This document shows positions 1 through 12,550 of a DNA stretch of 64,000 bases, piece after piece (the stretch's first letter is position 1; the number at the start of each line of letters is the position of its first letter). The stretch comes from Mikania micrantha (Eukaryota > Streptophyta > Magnoliopsida > Asterales > Asteraceae): contig CM018680.1 of NCBI GenBank assembly GCA_009363875.1, forward strand, positions 15,757,608-15,821,607, in the 5' to 3' direction. Below the pieces are notes generated by a model. The model was not told the origin of the DNA, did no database searches, and was given only the letters and a program-made list of their open reading frames with translations. The translations under genes were made by a program, and so were the position numbers.

Positions 1-221
1 TCTCAAACCGGTTTCCAAACCGGTCCAAACCGACGGTTCGTAATAGGTTTGACATCCTCATCTCCCAAACTGGTTTTATAGGTTTGACATCTTCAATCTC
101 CCAAACCGGTTTCCAAACCGAACCGGTTTCCACCAAACCGGTTTTGACCACACGTTGACCAAACCGGTTCGGGTCCCAAACCGAACCGGTTTGAGAAAAA
201 AAACCGGTTTGAGCACCTCTA
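1..221. mobile_element. End of a TIR element (MITE-like) rich in AAACCGGTTT words
   Basis: The block is packed with the palindrome AAACCGGTTT and close variants on both strands, and stops abruptly at GAGCACCTCTA. Read from the other strand the terminus is TAGAGGTGCTCAAACCGG, the style of a hAT-type MITE end with subterminal repeats. The other end lies outside the window, so no target duplication can be checked. The class is inference; the word array is seen directly. Confidence 0.5.
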
Positions 222-287
222 CTAAGGGGAGAGGAGCTCCAGCAGGCCAGTGAACAATCTCTCTTCTTTTTTACTTGATCCTTGGAG

Positions 288-790
288 TCAAGTACTTTCT
301 TGACTACAAAGATCAAAGAGAATCTCTTTCACTTCAACCCAAGGTATGAACTTGACAATAGATGGAGATTCCTCAGATCTAACACCTAGACTTCCAAGAG
401 GTGCATTAAGCAAATGGTCAAGCATGGTGCTTGGATCTGCATCCTTGAGCTTAGACACCATAGTGGGAGAGGATGTTGTAGCTTCTTTCCATACCTCAGG
501 ACGATCACTGTTAACTCTTTTGAATTTAGACCATTCATCCACATATGAACATCATACAAGTCCCAAATCAATTCAACACTATGATATTAGGGTTACAAAT
601 ACTTACTTGATGAAGATGAATCATTCTTGTGTGCAAATGAAGATGAAGCCATGATGATTCTGATTAAGAGTCTTTTTGCCACTCTTGATGGATCAAATTC
701 CTCTCTAATGGTGTTATGTTCTTTGTGTTTATGTTGAAGAAAACGCAGAGAACTTCATAGAGGAAAGTATAAACGTGAATGATGAAATTA
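288..790 (-). pseudogene. Possible 5' end of a plant gene or gene fragment, unidentified
   Basis: On the minus strand a pyrimidine-rich leader-like stretch (about 790-653) precedes an ATG at 652. It opens a short serine-rich segment (starting MASSSFAHKND) that runs into a canonical splice donor GTAAGT at 606-601. Further along the same strand, an open frame at 542-288 encodes 84 residues including KLKDADPSTMLDHLLNAP. I do not recognise the family. No convincing acceptor joins the two pieces, and the frame ends near the MITE at 1-221, so the downstream part is absent. It could be a gene fragment carried by a transposon, or retroelement leader plus coding start. Confidence 0.3.
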
Positions 791-925
791 GGGGCAAAAG
801 ACAATTAAATCAATAAACCACCATTTTACATAATAGACCCTTAAGATATTAACTTCCATCAAATTAGATATCTTAAGTATAAGGGTCATAATTGTGAGAT
901 GGTTAAAATACATTTAATAAATTCT

Positions 926-1030
926 AACATATGTAACTTGTATGACACAGTAACTAGTTACATATATGTAGCTTTATGAGTTACATGCGTAACTTTTTGA
1001 GTTACATATACGAAACTTCGTGATTTACAT
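926..1030. repeat. Array of GTTACATATGTAAC-like palindromes
   Basis: Five to six diverged copies of a self-complementary word (ATATGTAAC, GTTACATATATGTA, GTTACATGCGTAAC, GTTACATATACG) lie within about 100 bases, separated by short pyrimidine-rich spacers. No coding potential. It resembles the word arrays found in other elements of this window, but no element boundary is visible around it. Confidence 0.6.
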
Positions 1031-1182
1031 ATTTTTATGAAAATTTTATTTTTCATTATAACATTTTTAACCTTATAATAAAAAATTATGAAGTTTTTTT
1101 TCACAAACTTATTGGTAAGTATGAGTTTTCTTGGTTTTCTCCAAAATTAAGAGTTTTCTTATGAATCTTCCTCTCTCTCTAT

Positions 1183-1211
1183 CAATATATATATATATAT
1201 ATATATATATA
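1183..1211. repeat. (TA)n microsatellite
   Basis: About 14 AT dinucleotides, directly abutting the left end of the inverted-repeat element at 1211; a shorter (TA)n follows that element at about 1638-1650. Confidence 0.9.
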
Positions 1212-1637
1212 GGGGAAGGTTCCCCTAAAAAGTTTATTTTGCCTAAGAAGGCTAAGAAGGATTTTGAAAAACTCGAAAACCGACCCAAGAAAACTCCGAT
1301 TGGATTCATTTTTGCATCATTGGAATCGTCTTGTCGAACCCTAAAACCTTGACCTTAAATAATAAACAATAAACCCTAATACTAAAACCAAAACTTTAAA
1401 AACAAACCCTAAACCTAAATATAAAACATAAAAGCAAAAAATTAAGCCCTAAAATCTAAATTTTGAAACTAGTTGTTAAAGGTAAAATTTAAAAGCTAAT
1501 ATTGTAGGGTTCGATGAGACGGTTCCAACGCAATCGAAATGAGTTCAATCGGAGTTCGTTTGGGTCGGTTTTGGAGGTTTTGAAAATCCTTTTTAGCCTT
1601 CTTAGGCAAAATGGACTTTTTATTTGATCTTTCCCCT
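1211..1637. mobile_element. Foldback element with ~135-bp terminal inverted repeats inside (TA)n
   Basis: The left arm (about 1211-1346) and the reverse complement of the right arm (about 1503-1637) align over roughly 135 bases with scattered mismatches. Both start AGGGGAA and share TTTTGCCTAAGAAGGCTAA, then AAAACCGACCCAA and ACTCCGATTG. The middle (about 1347-1502) is AT-rich filler with telomere-like AAACCCTAA runs. Both flanks are TA repeat, so the target duplication cannot be told from the microsatellite. No transposase is present. The 66- and 73-codon frames here arise from the inverted repeat. Confidence 0.75.
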
Positions 1638-2537
1638 ATATATATATATGTATATCTTAAGTTGTAAGACAAAAATAAAATTTAATTATGTATCACTAAT
1701 AATATTTAGGTAATATATATATATATATGTATATGTATTTGTTTGTTTTTGTAATATATTAAGATTCTAAAAACATCTGTAACATATATATTGCTTTATT
1801 TCTAACATAATAATTATATTTTCTTTACTAAACCATAAAATTTTATTTATAAAAGTTTCCTGCGAAAACAAAAGTTATAAAAAATCACAGATAAAAAGTT
1901 ATAAAAAAATAACTAAGATTTAGTACAAAACCAGCCTTGGCAAGGCTAGATCTTGTGACATGCCCTCTTCCTAAGCTCTATCATCCTGGCCGTAAACCCG
2001 TTAGTCTATACATTTAATTTGAAAGAATACTGAACAAGTTAACTAATACATAGTTCATGTAACATCAGTGCCGAAAATGTTACCGGAACAGTGATCTCAA
2101 CAGTAACATGAACAGTATTTAGGTACAAACTATATGTATTTCATTTTATGTCAGATTCATATCATGTATCATTGTCATTTCATGTTATCAGAGAACAAAT
2201 TCAGAATCATTGTAGAAACAAAACTCAGAAACATGGTTCATCAGTCAGATGATTATCTGTAACAACTGTAAGAAAATCCCAACAAACTTAAACATTAAAT
2301 TGTAATTAGATGATGAGGCCCCATAAGACATTTAGGCCCCCATAAAGAATTTTATACATAAATCAAAGCTCAAATAATTAATCTTTAATTAGAATCAAGT
2401 TAATAAATCAAGTCTTATAAGTTTTAAACATAAACTGAATAATACTTTAATAAATTTCCTTCGATAAATTAATTGCTATTATTATACTTATAATCATGAG
2501 AAGCAAATGGAAGAACCTGAATTAAACAAGCTTAATG

Positions 2538-2572
<35 letters not shown>
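2538..2572. repeat. (AT)n microsatellite
   Basis: Uninterrupted TA/AT dinucleotide run inside LTR block A. Confidence 0.85.
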
Positions 2573-2575
<3 letters not shown>

Positions 2576-3118
2576 CAATCGGAGGATTAATCCTAAAACA
2601 AACATATGAAATGTACACCTATATAATCAGCAAACTAAGTTAAACGAATGATCGATCACATTATCATCTGAACTGTGACAGTTAAATTAATGTAGATGGC
2701 TACCATAAAGTAAGAATAATATTATTACTAATAAGTTTAAAAGATAACTTATCTACACTTTAAAGTTATAAAACGTAACTTAATGTGTGAACACCTTTAT
2801 TAACGTTCTGACTGGCAAGCTGAAATAAAAACATTGATAAATACCTATTTAAAAATATTATCGATGCTAAAAATATGAGAACCTTATTCAGAGCGCGAAA
2901 TAGCTAAACCGATCAAATGCGTCATAACCGCGACATTAACGTGTTTCAACATAATTAATTAAACAAATTATATATAACGGGGAAAATAAACATTCTAACA
3001 CTATTATGGATTATTTTTACGTAATTTAGGAAGTTTCGGGTCGAGAAAGTTAAACGAAAACGAAACACGAGTGCGAGACGGATCAGATACGCGTTTAAAA
3101 CCCTAGAAGTGTACCCTT

Positions 3119-3130
3119 GCTATAAAATGG
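3119..3130 (+). promoter_or_regulatory. TATA box of LTR block A
   Basis: GCTATAAAATGG lies upstream of a pyrimidine-rich, then GC-rich leader that runs to a donor-like GAAGGTAAG. The same order (TATA, leader, donor) is visible in LTR blocks C and D. Confidence 0.5.
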
Positions 3131-6100
3131 GCCAAAACCCTATTCTTTTCTTATATCATCAGCCGCAACACACACAAAAGTGTGTGTGTTTGCCGATATT
3201 CACCAAACCAGGAAAAAGGGAAGAGCTGCGGCAGCCCCACGGCGGCCATACGGCGGAGCCACGGCGGCGCACGGCGGCGGACAACCTGGCTACATCTGCG
3301 AACTCATCTCCTCACGTTCTACAATCTTCGCTTCTTCAGTTTTGGGTGAAACCGACTCTAAACGTGAGAAATGGGACGAGAAAATACATGGCGGCTAGGG
3401 TTTTCACCCTAACCGCCAGCGAGGATGAGCTTTGGGTGGTGTTTTGGTCCGGTAACATGGGTTAGACGGTGGAAAGTGAGTCAAAAGAGTGACATGCAGA
3501 GGCGGCAATGGCTAGAGCTCCACCAAAGACAACCATGCGATGGTGCTAGCGGCGGTTTTAGGGTTCCGGCAACAACTTGGGATGGTGGTGATGGTGAGAT
3601 TCGGCCGTTCTTCCTCTCTAACTAAAACCGAAGGTAAGAACAACCTGGTTAACTCCGATCGGTGCATGCATGTTGAATCTTTGATTGATTTGTGGTTCTC
3701 ATGATAGATCTTGGGTGGTCCTCTCGGCTGTGATGCTTCCCAGCAAGGTGGCTGGTGGCGGTGGAGCAGCCACCATGTCAACAGTGGTGGTCGGAGATGG
3801 GAGTGCAAGAGATTAGGGTTTTGGAGTCGAATAAAGCCTTGGTCAACAAAAGTCAACACGAGTTGGACCAGTTAAAACTCGGTCAGCCATGGTCAACAAC
3901 AAAAACCGATCAATCAATTTTATTCGTTGTTTAAAAACGATTTTAGAAACATGTTCGAGTTATGAAACATATGGTCGGTTAATTAAATTGGATTGTACGC
4001 GCGAGATGAGCGAGTGGGAAGGTAAAAACACGTGCCATTATCTTTTAATATATGGTTTATATGTTTAAACAAATATATTAAAATGGTTGAGGATTGGGTT
4101 AACTAGATAAAATATGGTTCATCATAATTAGTTAATAATAAAAATGTTAATAAAACCATAAAACGTGTGTGATTTATATTATACACTCGGAGTGACATTT
4201 GTAAATAATAATAGCCATGAAACCCAAAATGCTAATATTTAAAGTGGAATTTAAATCATAGCAACTTGTTCAATGTGTTAATATCAATACCTACATAATA
4301 TGTATAAATAGTAATAAGCGTTTGAAATAGTTATTACAAGTCCCGATATGTAATATGGTTACTTAGGATTACATTGTGTATAATATAATCTAGAAACTTA
4401 AATTGAATAAAATTTATGAATTGGGAACACAATGAATGTGCATGATACATATATTATATCATGTAGGTATTAAATCATTAAATACACATACACATCTATA
4501 GAATAATATACAATAATAGTTTATGTAAGAATTACATGTTTATAGATATGATTTGTTCAATATGTTAACAACTGATTTTATACATCTATAGGTAAACAAA
4601 AGGGTAAACTAGAATAGAATTTAATAAGATAAATGTGCATACCTACACTATATATATGTTAGTGTTAAATAATTTGAAATCTAACAAAGGTGTTTGACTT
4701 GATAATAATATGATTTTTATACAAAGTAATCATATCATACTAATGTTCTATTTGATCACGAATTTGTTTGAATTCATATTATGACGATTTAAGTATTGCT
4801 ATTATTTTATCAACATTAACATTATCACTTTCTACTCTATTAAGATTATTTAAGATTTTACTATAATTTAGTTAACATTATAAGAGTAATCATACGACAC
4901 ATTAAATATTTGTAAATTCAATGTTTACAAATATAAAATTTACTAAAAACATGATTATTCATTCTAACATATGATATTATACTATTTCATATTTTTTTAC
5001 TAATAATTAAAATTTGACAATAGTAGTGTTATTAATTTTGCTAGTGAAACTAGTTTTATTATTATTAAGATTATTATTATTATGTTTGATAATTGATTCA
5101 TTTAAGAATGTTTACTTACATTTAAACATAGAAAATAAATTATGAATACTTTAAACACTTTCTTATTCAATAATTATAATAATTACAATAGTTAGTATAC
5201 TCAATGACTACAACATGTAAATATCTTAGATACTAATGCTAATTGCAACTATTTTGTAATGTATGAAATACCTATTAATTATCTCTAATACTATTATGTT
5301 AAGTGAATACATTATAATAATTATCTTATTGCTTTGTAATACCTTATTCATTACATAAATTTATATTATTAGTAAGACCCCGTGACTAGTAATACACTTA
5401 AACGATTTTATATCGATTGTCTCTCAAACTCTCAAACAAGGTGACCCAACTTTAAAATATAAGACCATTAGTCTCAATAAAACTCAATTATCTTAAAAGG
5501 CCATAAACATGCTAGTCACATAAGTGGCATACTAATAACTATACTAAACATCAAATAATACCAACATTTGCACATACATTTAGATGTGCAAATATAAGGT
5601 AAGACTTTGTTAAGTATGGTAATATAAAGAAACTTTACACTAGTAAACTTTAAACACATTAACCCAAAGAGCTCAACCACAGTAAACAACCATAATGTAT
5701 GAAATCTACAACTTATACATGTATAGTTGAATACAAATAGGAACTTGCTTTGATGATAACTCTGAGAACATAGCAAATCATGCATAGTGGCACAATGACA
5801 TATTTGTACAGGAACAAATGGAACCAGTTAAAGCAACCAGGTGAGTTCATGTGATCCCTTTTCTATTTACTGTTTTGGGATACTGAAAGCATGCTCTAAA
5901 CTGTTTATTTAACTTTACATGTGATAATGATCGTACCGTTCAATTTAATTGCTTCCCCTAGACATGAAGCATAATATACAACCATTAACTCACAGGGTGA
6001 GTCAGTGAGTATATGGGTAGTACTACTTGGGGTATCCCCACACACAGTGGCCCGAAAGGGTGGCCCTACATAAATAGGGTTGAAACCCCACTGAGGTTAA

Positions 6101-7544
6101 TGATAACCGTTGTGGCATATATTCATCATGATACATTTATACCGAGGACAGGAACGGGTCTCGGAATGGGAAGTAGATTGGGATGGCCATGTCACGGGCT
6201 AACAGTGTATGAGGCAGACGCCTGGTCATGGCACAGGGTTGGTTGTATTGTTTTTGAATTATCACATACATTTATTATGGTGTCTATATACTAAAACTCT
6301 TGAGCTCACCAACTTTATAGTTGACGTATTTTAGCATGTCTTTCAGGTAATTAGAAACATGTTTGACTCGGATACAGGGTTGCTTGAACAAGAACACCAC
6401 ATGGAAAACTGAAGAACTTGGCTTAAAGATTAATAAAGTGTGCTGATGCCTGGATGGACCTAATAACTCTAGAAAGTCTCCCGCTAGTTAAATCATGTCT
6501 TTAGATTTGTTGTAAACAAATTAGATATCTAGACTAAACCTTTGGTTGAATTGTAAATTATTTATTTTGTCTTCCGCTACTTTGTGTTTTGAATCAATCG
6601 TTAGTCAAGCCCCCTGGTTGGGTTGTGACATTATCTGGCAATACAGAACCATCATATGATTGTTAGTTAGGATTCTATTATGTATAAACATATGTGAGGC
6701 TTTACAGAACAAAACAACAACAGATGTCATTATGTGAATGTGGAATTGACGGATTATTCGTATAGGTGCCGATCTGTACGAATATATCTGAAGGTTCAAC
6801 GTTCTGAATGATATCCAATAATTAGAAAACCATATTGAAAAGTGTAGTTATCGTCGTATTCGTAAGAGTGACGATTCGAACGAATACACGCGACGACTAT
6901 ACGATTCGATTTAAACAGCAAATTAAATATTTTCAGAAACTTAAAATAAACAGAAGATATTTAGTTAATTTACTATGAATTACCACCTAAAATAAATTTC
7001 TAAACTTTACTTTTAGTATCGTGATGTTCCGTATCAAAAACGAAAGAGAAACGACGTTTTTACGCGAAACCGAACGGCACGTAACCGGGTATTTTAAGGT
7101 CATTTATGATGGCAATTAATGCCATCGTCTTCCCCACCATCCAGCCATTTCACCCCAAACTTGAGCTCTCTCTCTACTTTCTCTCTCTAGAACCTCAAGA
7201 CATATCTCTTCCATTTCTTCACGAAATCGAGCCATTTTGGTGCTAAAACGATCGTTACTACTCGTAGATTTCAGAAGTACAACATATCTACGCATTTAAC
7301 CGACATATTTGAGGTAAAATCATGATCTTTTTTCGGTTTTAGGGTTTTCAAAAACCCTAGGTTCGGCCCCCCTAAAACCCGGCTAAAACCCTTCTAAGCC
7401 TTAGGGAAATCCCACAACACCACACTAGGATGATAAAGAAACATGTGAAATACCATAGCCTAGCCTTAAGAGCCGATTGTGAAGGGCTGAGATGGATGAA
7501 GGTTCGAAGACCCGAATGGGGTTGCCCAGCTCATCGAATGAGCC

Positions 7545-7915
7545 CCAGCCCACATTCGGCCGAATGGCCCTAGCTAAGGATGAGTCCTCATTCGCCCAAT
7601 GCTCCTTCGGCCGAAGTAGCCATGTGCCATCCTGTTTCGGCCTAGTCCCATTCTGTCAGCAATCCTCATTCGGCCACCACCTTCATGGGGTCATCACCAT
7701 CATTCGGCCCAAGGCCATACGCGATGAGAGTCTTTCGGCCAAGTCCTCCATTCGATCGACCAGGTTCTATCGGCCAAGTTGCTTCGGCTCAAGGGTCCAT
7801 TCGCCCGGCTCTCCCTTCGCCTGGACCCCATTCGATCGAGGCTTGTCTCAGTCAGCCACACCATCATTCGGGTGAGGCCTCATGCGGCCAAGCAGTTCAT
7901 TCGATCGGCCAAGGC
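7545..7915. repeat. ATTCGGCCGAAT word array in LTR block B
   Basis: About 15 diverged copies of TTCGGCC / GGCCGAA / ATTCGATCG occur in 370 bases, several as the full palindrome TTCGGCCGAA. Spacing is irregular, so this is not a simple tandem repeat. It follows the leader and its donor-like site. Confidence 0.75.
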
Positions 7916-9089
7916 CAAGACTCATACGACCGAGGGGTTGGGTGGATTATGGACATGAACCTGTGTATGTTATCTTGTGCAGGGGTGGGTACATAGTTCA
8001 TGCATGGGACTTGTTTGTGTGTGTGCATGCATGGAAAACGTGTGGATGCATGCATAGGAAATGCATGTGTGTGCATGAAATTAGACCTTGTGAGTTGCAT
8101 GGAATACGTCACGTGAATCCATGCATGGGGTGGGTGTATGGACTCAAGGTGGGAAAGATCTAATAGGGTTTAACCATGAGACTTTCCAAGTGATAACGAG
8201 AGTCTTAAACATTATTATATTCAAACACAAATGGTGAACATCATTTGGGTTCAACATACATGGGAATTCGTTGATAATCAAAATCATAGTCTAAGGATAA
8301 AGTGTTGGTCTCACAACTAACACTAACACTAACACTTAAACAACTCATAAGAACATATAATTACATTAGATAGTTATATGAACTATCTAGGATGGATTAT
8401 ACAATGAATGGATCAAAGAATCATTTGGCAATATAACGCTAGTAATTGGGCCCAAGGTTAATCCAATGGGATCAACCTAAGCCCATCATGTTAATTATAC
8501 TTTCCTCTTAAACAAATTATGTCTTTAATAAAAGAAATTTAAATTGTAAGCTTTGTTAAATTAAATTAAATGATTTCTAAATAAATGTTTAACTTAAGAT
8601 GAATTAATTTGAAAATGTTTTATTTAAAGACTCTAAATGATTACTGTGGGATAAGGGTTTACTAATGGGTAATGAGTTAGACTAGCTAGATGGAATCTTA
8701 GAAAACACATCAGTACATAGGACACTTAGTTGCACACCGAGACCAAAACCCCAGATACGAAGATTATAAATATTTATCGTACTCGAATCCTCTTAAAACA
8801 ACTCAGGCACTGAAGATACATAAACCACAAGTAACGAGTGCGCATTTTGTGATAAATCATTTGCACAACAACACAGGTGAGTTCATTGCCCCTTTTCTAA
8901 ACATTTTTGTTTTACAAACGTGGGGCGGAGAAGCATGCGTATATTATTTTCTTGGATTATATTTACCTAAATGTTTTTAATTAACATACTTTTAAACGTA
9001 TAATTGTTAACCTAGATTCTGTCTAGGTATACTATATACAGGATTGCAAAGTAAGTTATTTATTCATTATGAGTAAATAACTATTTCAA

Positions 9090-9420
9090 GTCAAAGAACT
9101 ATTTTCAAAGAACTAAAGATCTGAAACAAAGAACTATTTTGATGTTGTGTTGTTAAAGAACTAACGATCTATTTAAAAGAACTATGTACAAAGAACTATT
9201 TTAAGGGTCTGACTGGGAAATATCAAAAATAGCATGTGTCAATCTTAGTTTTAAAAGAGGTCCTAGCTAGACTGATCGAATATGAGACGCATGTTTGATG
9301 ATATTCACAGTATTCCCTAACCGTTTTGAGGAACATCTGGGAAATACTCAAAGATAACATGTGCCAAAGAACTAAAGAACTATACGAACTATGGACGGTC
9401 TAACGAACTATAAAAGCATG
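9090..9420 (+). repeat. AAAGAACTA repeat tract
   Basis: AAAGAACTA(TTT) recurs about ten times at irregular spacing in LTR block B. Two longer segments sharing CATGTG and CCTAGCTAGACTGAT (near 9230-9300 and 9350-9480) indicate an internal duplication. Confidence 0.6.
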
Positions 9421-10239
9421 TATATCAAAAGATGTCCTAGCTAGACTGATTGATTATAGGTCGCATGTTTGATGAGATTTACAGATCTCCTTTACTACTA
9501 AGAACCCTGATTGCTAGTCTAGTCTACTCGAGTTGACCAAGGCCCAATCATTAAGTCTTAGATTTAATTAAATGTTTATTTATTTATTTAACTAAGCATT
9601 TATTGAATTGTTTCTACAAATGTTATGGTTGATCGTGATTGGGTGATGAACTTAAGGAATCAATAGGAACTTCAAATTTGTGGATCTACATGAACTAAGA
9701 ACTGAAGAACTAATGTGTAAATGGTGAGGGTAAAATGCTTAATTATCATTAACAACAATGTCATAAGTGGTTTAGTATGTGGTGGGATGGCGTCTGGGCG
9801 GGTTGTATGCTCGACCCTTTCGTATGCCCTATATATAAGCATACCGAATTGGATAGGACATCTGTTATTAATGAGATTAAGGTTGTTACCCAAGGGTTGT
9901 AGGTCAAATGCTTAATTATCATTCCCGATATCGCGCCCCGGGAACTTTCCGCCCGACGGGACACACGATCCAGCCCGCCGGCTCGGGGTGTGACAGTTCA
10001 TTCTGGTTCTCCCCCATCCGACGAACCCTAATTTTGTTGTTGGTTCAATTCGAAAGCTATGGAACCTGGTGTTGTATATAACTATAGTGCTTTGTTTATG
10101 TTATAAAAATACTTACATGTTGTTATCAATTTGGCTAGTCTTATGTGAACTCGAAGCACAATGAACATAGTCTAAATGACCTAGCAAGTAAAGCAGATCA
10201 ACTTAATGTTAACAAATGATGTTTGACCTATGTTTAGCA

Positions 10240-10792
10240 TCACTAAAATGCTTAAATAGCAAACTATTACCATCGGCTTCCCTCCCAGGGTAGTGGCCAC
10301 TGTGCAGGAACTGAGGGTCTGATTGAGTACATCATATCCACCCTTTCATCACGATAGGCACTGAGTGACCACATGTGCCAGATATCGCCAGTAGGGATAT
10401 AATAACTTCTTCTTTGTCAGAGGGTAAAGTCCCTCATAACCCATTATCAGCAAAGTGCTCTGAACAAGTTCGTGGTCAAGCTCTACTGAATATGACTCTT
10501 TGTCTCCGAACTGTAAACATTCTCGTACAATCTGCTCAGTGATGACAATCGGTTACCCTTGAAACTTTCTAATCAAGCAGATGTGTCCGTTGGCTTCAAT
10601 GTCTTCAGTGACAGAGTTCCACAAGTCGTGAATAAAGCTGGAGATGACAAGTGGACACTCCATTACAGCAAAGTCGACCAGTGAGAGAATAAGTCCATCC
10701 ACCATAGACTTGAATGTCATGTACTTTTCGAGAGGAACACCGAGAGACGTTGTCATATTGTGATATGGCACGAAACGTAGTCCAGTAGCCAT
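10240..10792 (-). pseudogene. Accessory ORF downstream of copia pol (env position), broken
   Basis: ATG at 10792 sits directly after an acceptor-like TTTTTCAG. The first 79 codons (10792-10553) contain FVPYHNM, then a pattern ending in IHDLWNSV. After a break, a second frame (about 10535-10340) encodes a stretch with LLIMGYEGLYPLTKKKLL and YWRYLAHVVTQCLS. This HN...FW...MGYE...W+FL.H...QCLS pattern is one I associate with ORFs lying after pol in copia elements of composite plants. Their function is not established and I assign none. A frameshift and stops disrupt it. Position and strand fit the copia element at 12551-17200. Confidence 0.5.
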
Positions 10793-10839
10793 CTGAAAAA
10801 TAAATAGACTAAGTTAGTTAAGAATTAAAATCAAAAAGT

Positions 10840-11480
10840 TAAAGTCAAGTTCACGAAAGATATTAAGTTCTAGAATCAAAAGGAGTTCACGAAGTTAATG
10901 GAGTTTACGAAAGTTTTCAAGTTCACGAAAGAAAATGAGTTCACGAAATTATTAAGGTTCACGAAGTTCACGAAATTGAGTTCTCGAACCAGGGTTCACA
11001 AAACCAAGTTCACGAAATTTGGAGGTTCACAAACCCAGAATTTTCGTGAACTGATTTTCCTTCATAACAAGTTCAATTTTGCTCCATTGACTCTTATTTT
11101 GGACTCAACATGCTCGAAATTGAAAAACAACCAGCATATACAAAAATGGGTTTTCAATTCGGAGTATTTCTCATTGATTTGACCAAAATACTCCTGGTAT
11201 ACGAACCAAAGTACTCGAACTCTATTTTCTTATAACTTTCGTTTCAACGGTCAAAATTGACTCAAAATCTATACCTAGGTTAGTCTAATGTAGATCTATA
11301 AGATGGCCATAGTGAAAAAGTCAGAAAGTCACTAAAATGGAGATCTCCTGAACACTGGTATGGGAGTTCACGAAATCAAGTAGTCGAAATGAGAGCGTTT
11401 GCGGGGTATATATAGGCAAAGGGAGTACACGAAGATGGTTCGTGTTCCAACCTTCGTGTACTTCCTTTTGAATAATGGTT
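10840..11480 (-). repeat. TTCACGAA / TTCGTGAA word array around a TATA box
   Basis: About 15 copies of GTTCACGAA occur at 10849-11040, with reverse copies and further units at 11040-11050 and 11369-11480. A TATA-like CCTATATATACC (minus strand, 11405-11416) lies among them. The array occupies the spacer between the copia RNase H end and the accessory ORF that starts at 10792. Confidence 0.7.
11405..11416 (-). promoter_or_regulatory. TATA-like box upstream of the copia accessory ORF
   Basis: On the minus strand CCTATATATACC is followed by an A/C-rich, leader-like stretch. It lies about 610 bases before the ATG at 10792, which sits directly after an acceptor-like CAG, so a spliced leader is possible. 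An alternative reading is that this spacer is a degenerate LTR and the box is the LTR promoter. Confidence 0.35.
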
Positions 11481-12470
11481 TTCGTGAACTTTAATTATTT
11501 AAAATTTCTAAATAAAATAAAATCAAATAAAATAAAATAAAATAAACACAAGAACTTTGGACGAGTTCAATGTTAAGTCGGGTCAATTTTGTGGGATCAA
11601 GTCTTTATCAGAAATTTGACCACCTTATAATAATTTCTTATAAAACCCAACCTTAAAATAATTATACCCCACTGATGATTTCACTCGGTTATCCATATTT
11701 CAAAAATAAGATTTGTGATCAAAAATTTTCTAATTGTTTTTCTAAAAATCCTTTTGGGAAGTTTGAGCAATCAGAATTGTTATCTAGTTCTACATGCAAC
11801 CTATCAATTTTGCAAAATCTTTTATTTCAAAACTTGATTTTGTTTCAACGAACTTAAAATGTTTTGACAGAGTTTTAAGGTGAGAAAAGAAAGAACAGAT
11901 CCATTAGATTAGAATCAAGAACAAGAAGGGGTTCTATCATCTTTGTTCACATTGGCATCTTTATTTTACTGATCTGTAGACACATTGGTCTTAACGTCAC
12001 ACATCTAGGTCTTTGCTTACACAAAACACAAGATGCTTAAGTATTTTCCATTCTTTGTTTCCACAAAACATAGAAAATACCCGATTTTCCTCAAAACGAT
12101 TTCAAGTTTATCAAAACACAATGTTATTTTGACATAAAGTTTTCTACAAAAAATCAAAAAGTTATTGCATTTGTCCGGTTTATTTGATTTTCCCAAGGCT
12201 TCTCACTTATTCATTTTAAAATTTTCGAATGATCATATCTAATCTATTAATAGGAAAACGTGCTTTTATTCCTTAGTAATTTATACTTATTTAAAGCTGT
12301 TATTCCTAAGAAATTAAATAAAGATAGTGAATTTCTGAGTATCAGAAATCATGTCACTTCCCATTGAACCACTTTACCTGACTGCCCAAGTAAAATCTTT
12401 TTGTATTTTTCTTAAATTTTACTATCACTAGACTTATAAATCGGCTTAAAAACTGAAAATATTTTTTTTT
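11481..12470. other. Spacer of the copia element, no gene seen
   Basis: AT-rich sequence with short poly-T and poly-A runs between RNase H and the accessory ORF. It carries no open frame with recognisable domains. The 60-codon frame at 11675-11857 looks random. Confidence 0.5.
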
Positions 12471-12550
12471 GTAAATTTTCTCCCCCTAAATTTGTGATAT
12501 AAAAATAAAATAAAACAAACACAAATTTTAACGTATTTACAAGAACTATT

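Larger units (their letters stand above)
1954..6630 (+). mobile_element. LTR-like block A (long LTR or stacked LTR fragments)
   Basis: The block starts TGTGACATGCCC and ends GGTTGGGTTGTGACA, the near-inverted TG...CA termini typical of the LTRs here. Inside are a TATA box (GCTATAAAATGG, 3119-3130), a GC-rich leader (about 3135-3640) with CGGCGG words and a donor-like GAAGGTAAG near 3630, the conserved CAGGTGAGTTC block at 5838-5863, and the CTCACCAACTTTATAGTTGAC block near 6305. About 1.6 kb in the middle (3900-5400) is featureless AT-rich sequence. At 4.7 kb it is long for one LTR and may be a composite. I saw no 5-bp target duplication. Open frames inside are not genes. Confidence 0.5.
6631..9995 (+). 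mobile_element. LTR-like block B
   Basis: A U3-like part holds the block CGTCGTATTCGT...TGACGATTCGAACGAAT (6850-6895), shared with blocks C and D. A CT-rich leader at about 7150-7310 ends in a donor-like GAGGTAAAATC. Next come an array of ATTCGGCCGAAT words (7545-7915), CAGGTGAGTTC (8875-8897), an AAAGAACTA repeat tract (9090-9420), a TATA-like CCCTATATATAAGCAT (about 9829-9844) and the terminus GGCTCGGGGTGTGACA. The last 70 bases match 61031-61100 in reverse. The 5' end is unclear because it abuts block A. The 127-codon frame at 7492-7875 is the word array read through, not a gene. Confidence 0.6.

Noticed and set aside
1109..1352. Overlapping 66- and 73-codon frames on both strands
   Set aside because: Products of the TA tract and the inverted-repeat element; no domain, and each is the other's shadow.
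6013..6294. 93-codon frame with a possible protein start
   Set aside because: Falls in LTR block A near its conserved 3' landmarks; no domain.
7492..7996. 127- and 103-codon frames, apparently long proteins
   Set aside because: They translate the TTCGGCCGAA word array of LTR block B; the lack of stops follows from GC-rich repetition.
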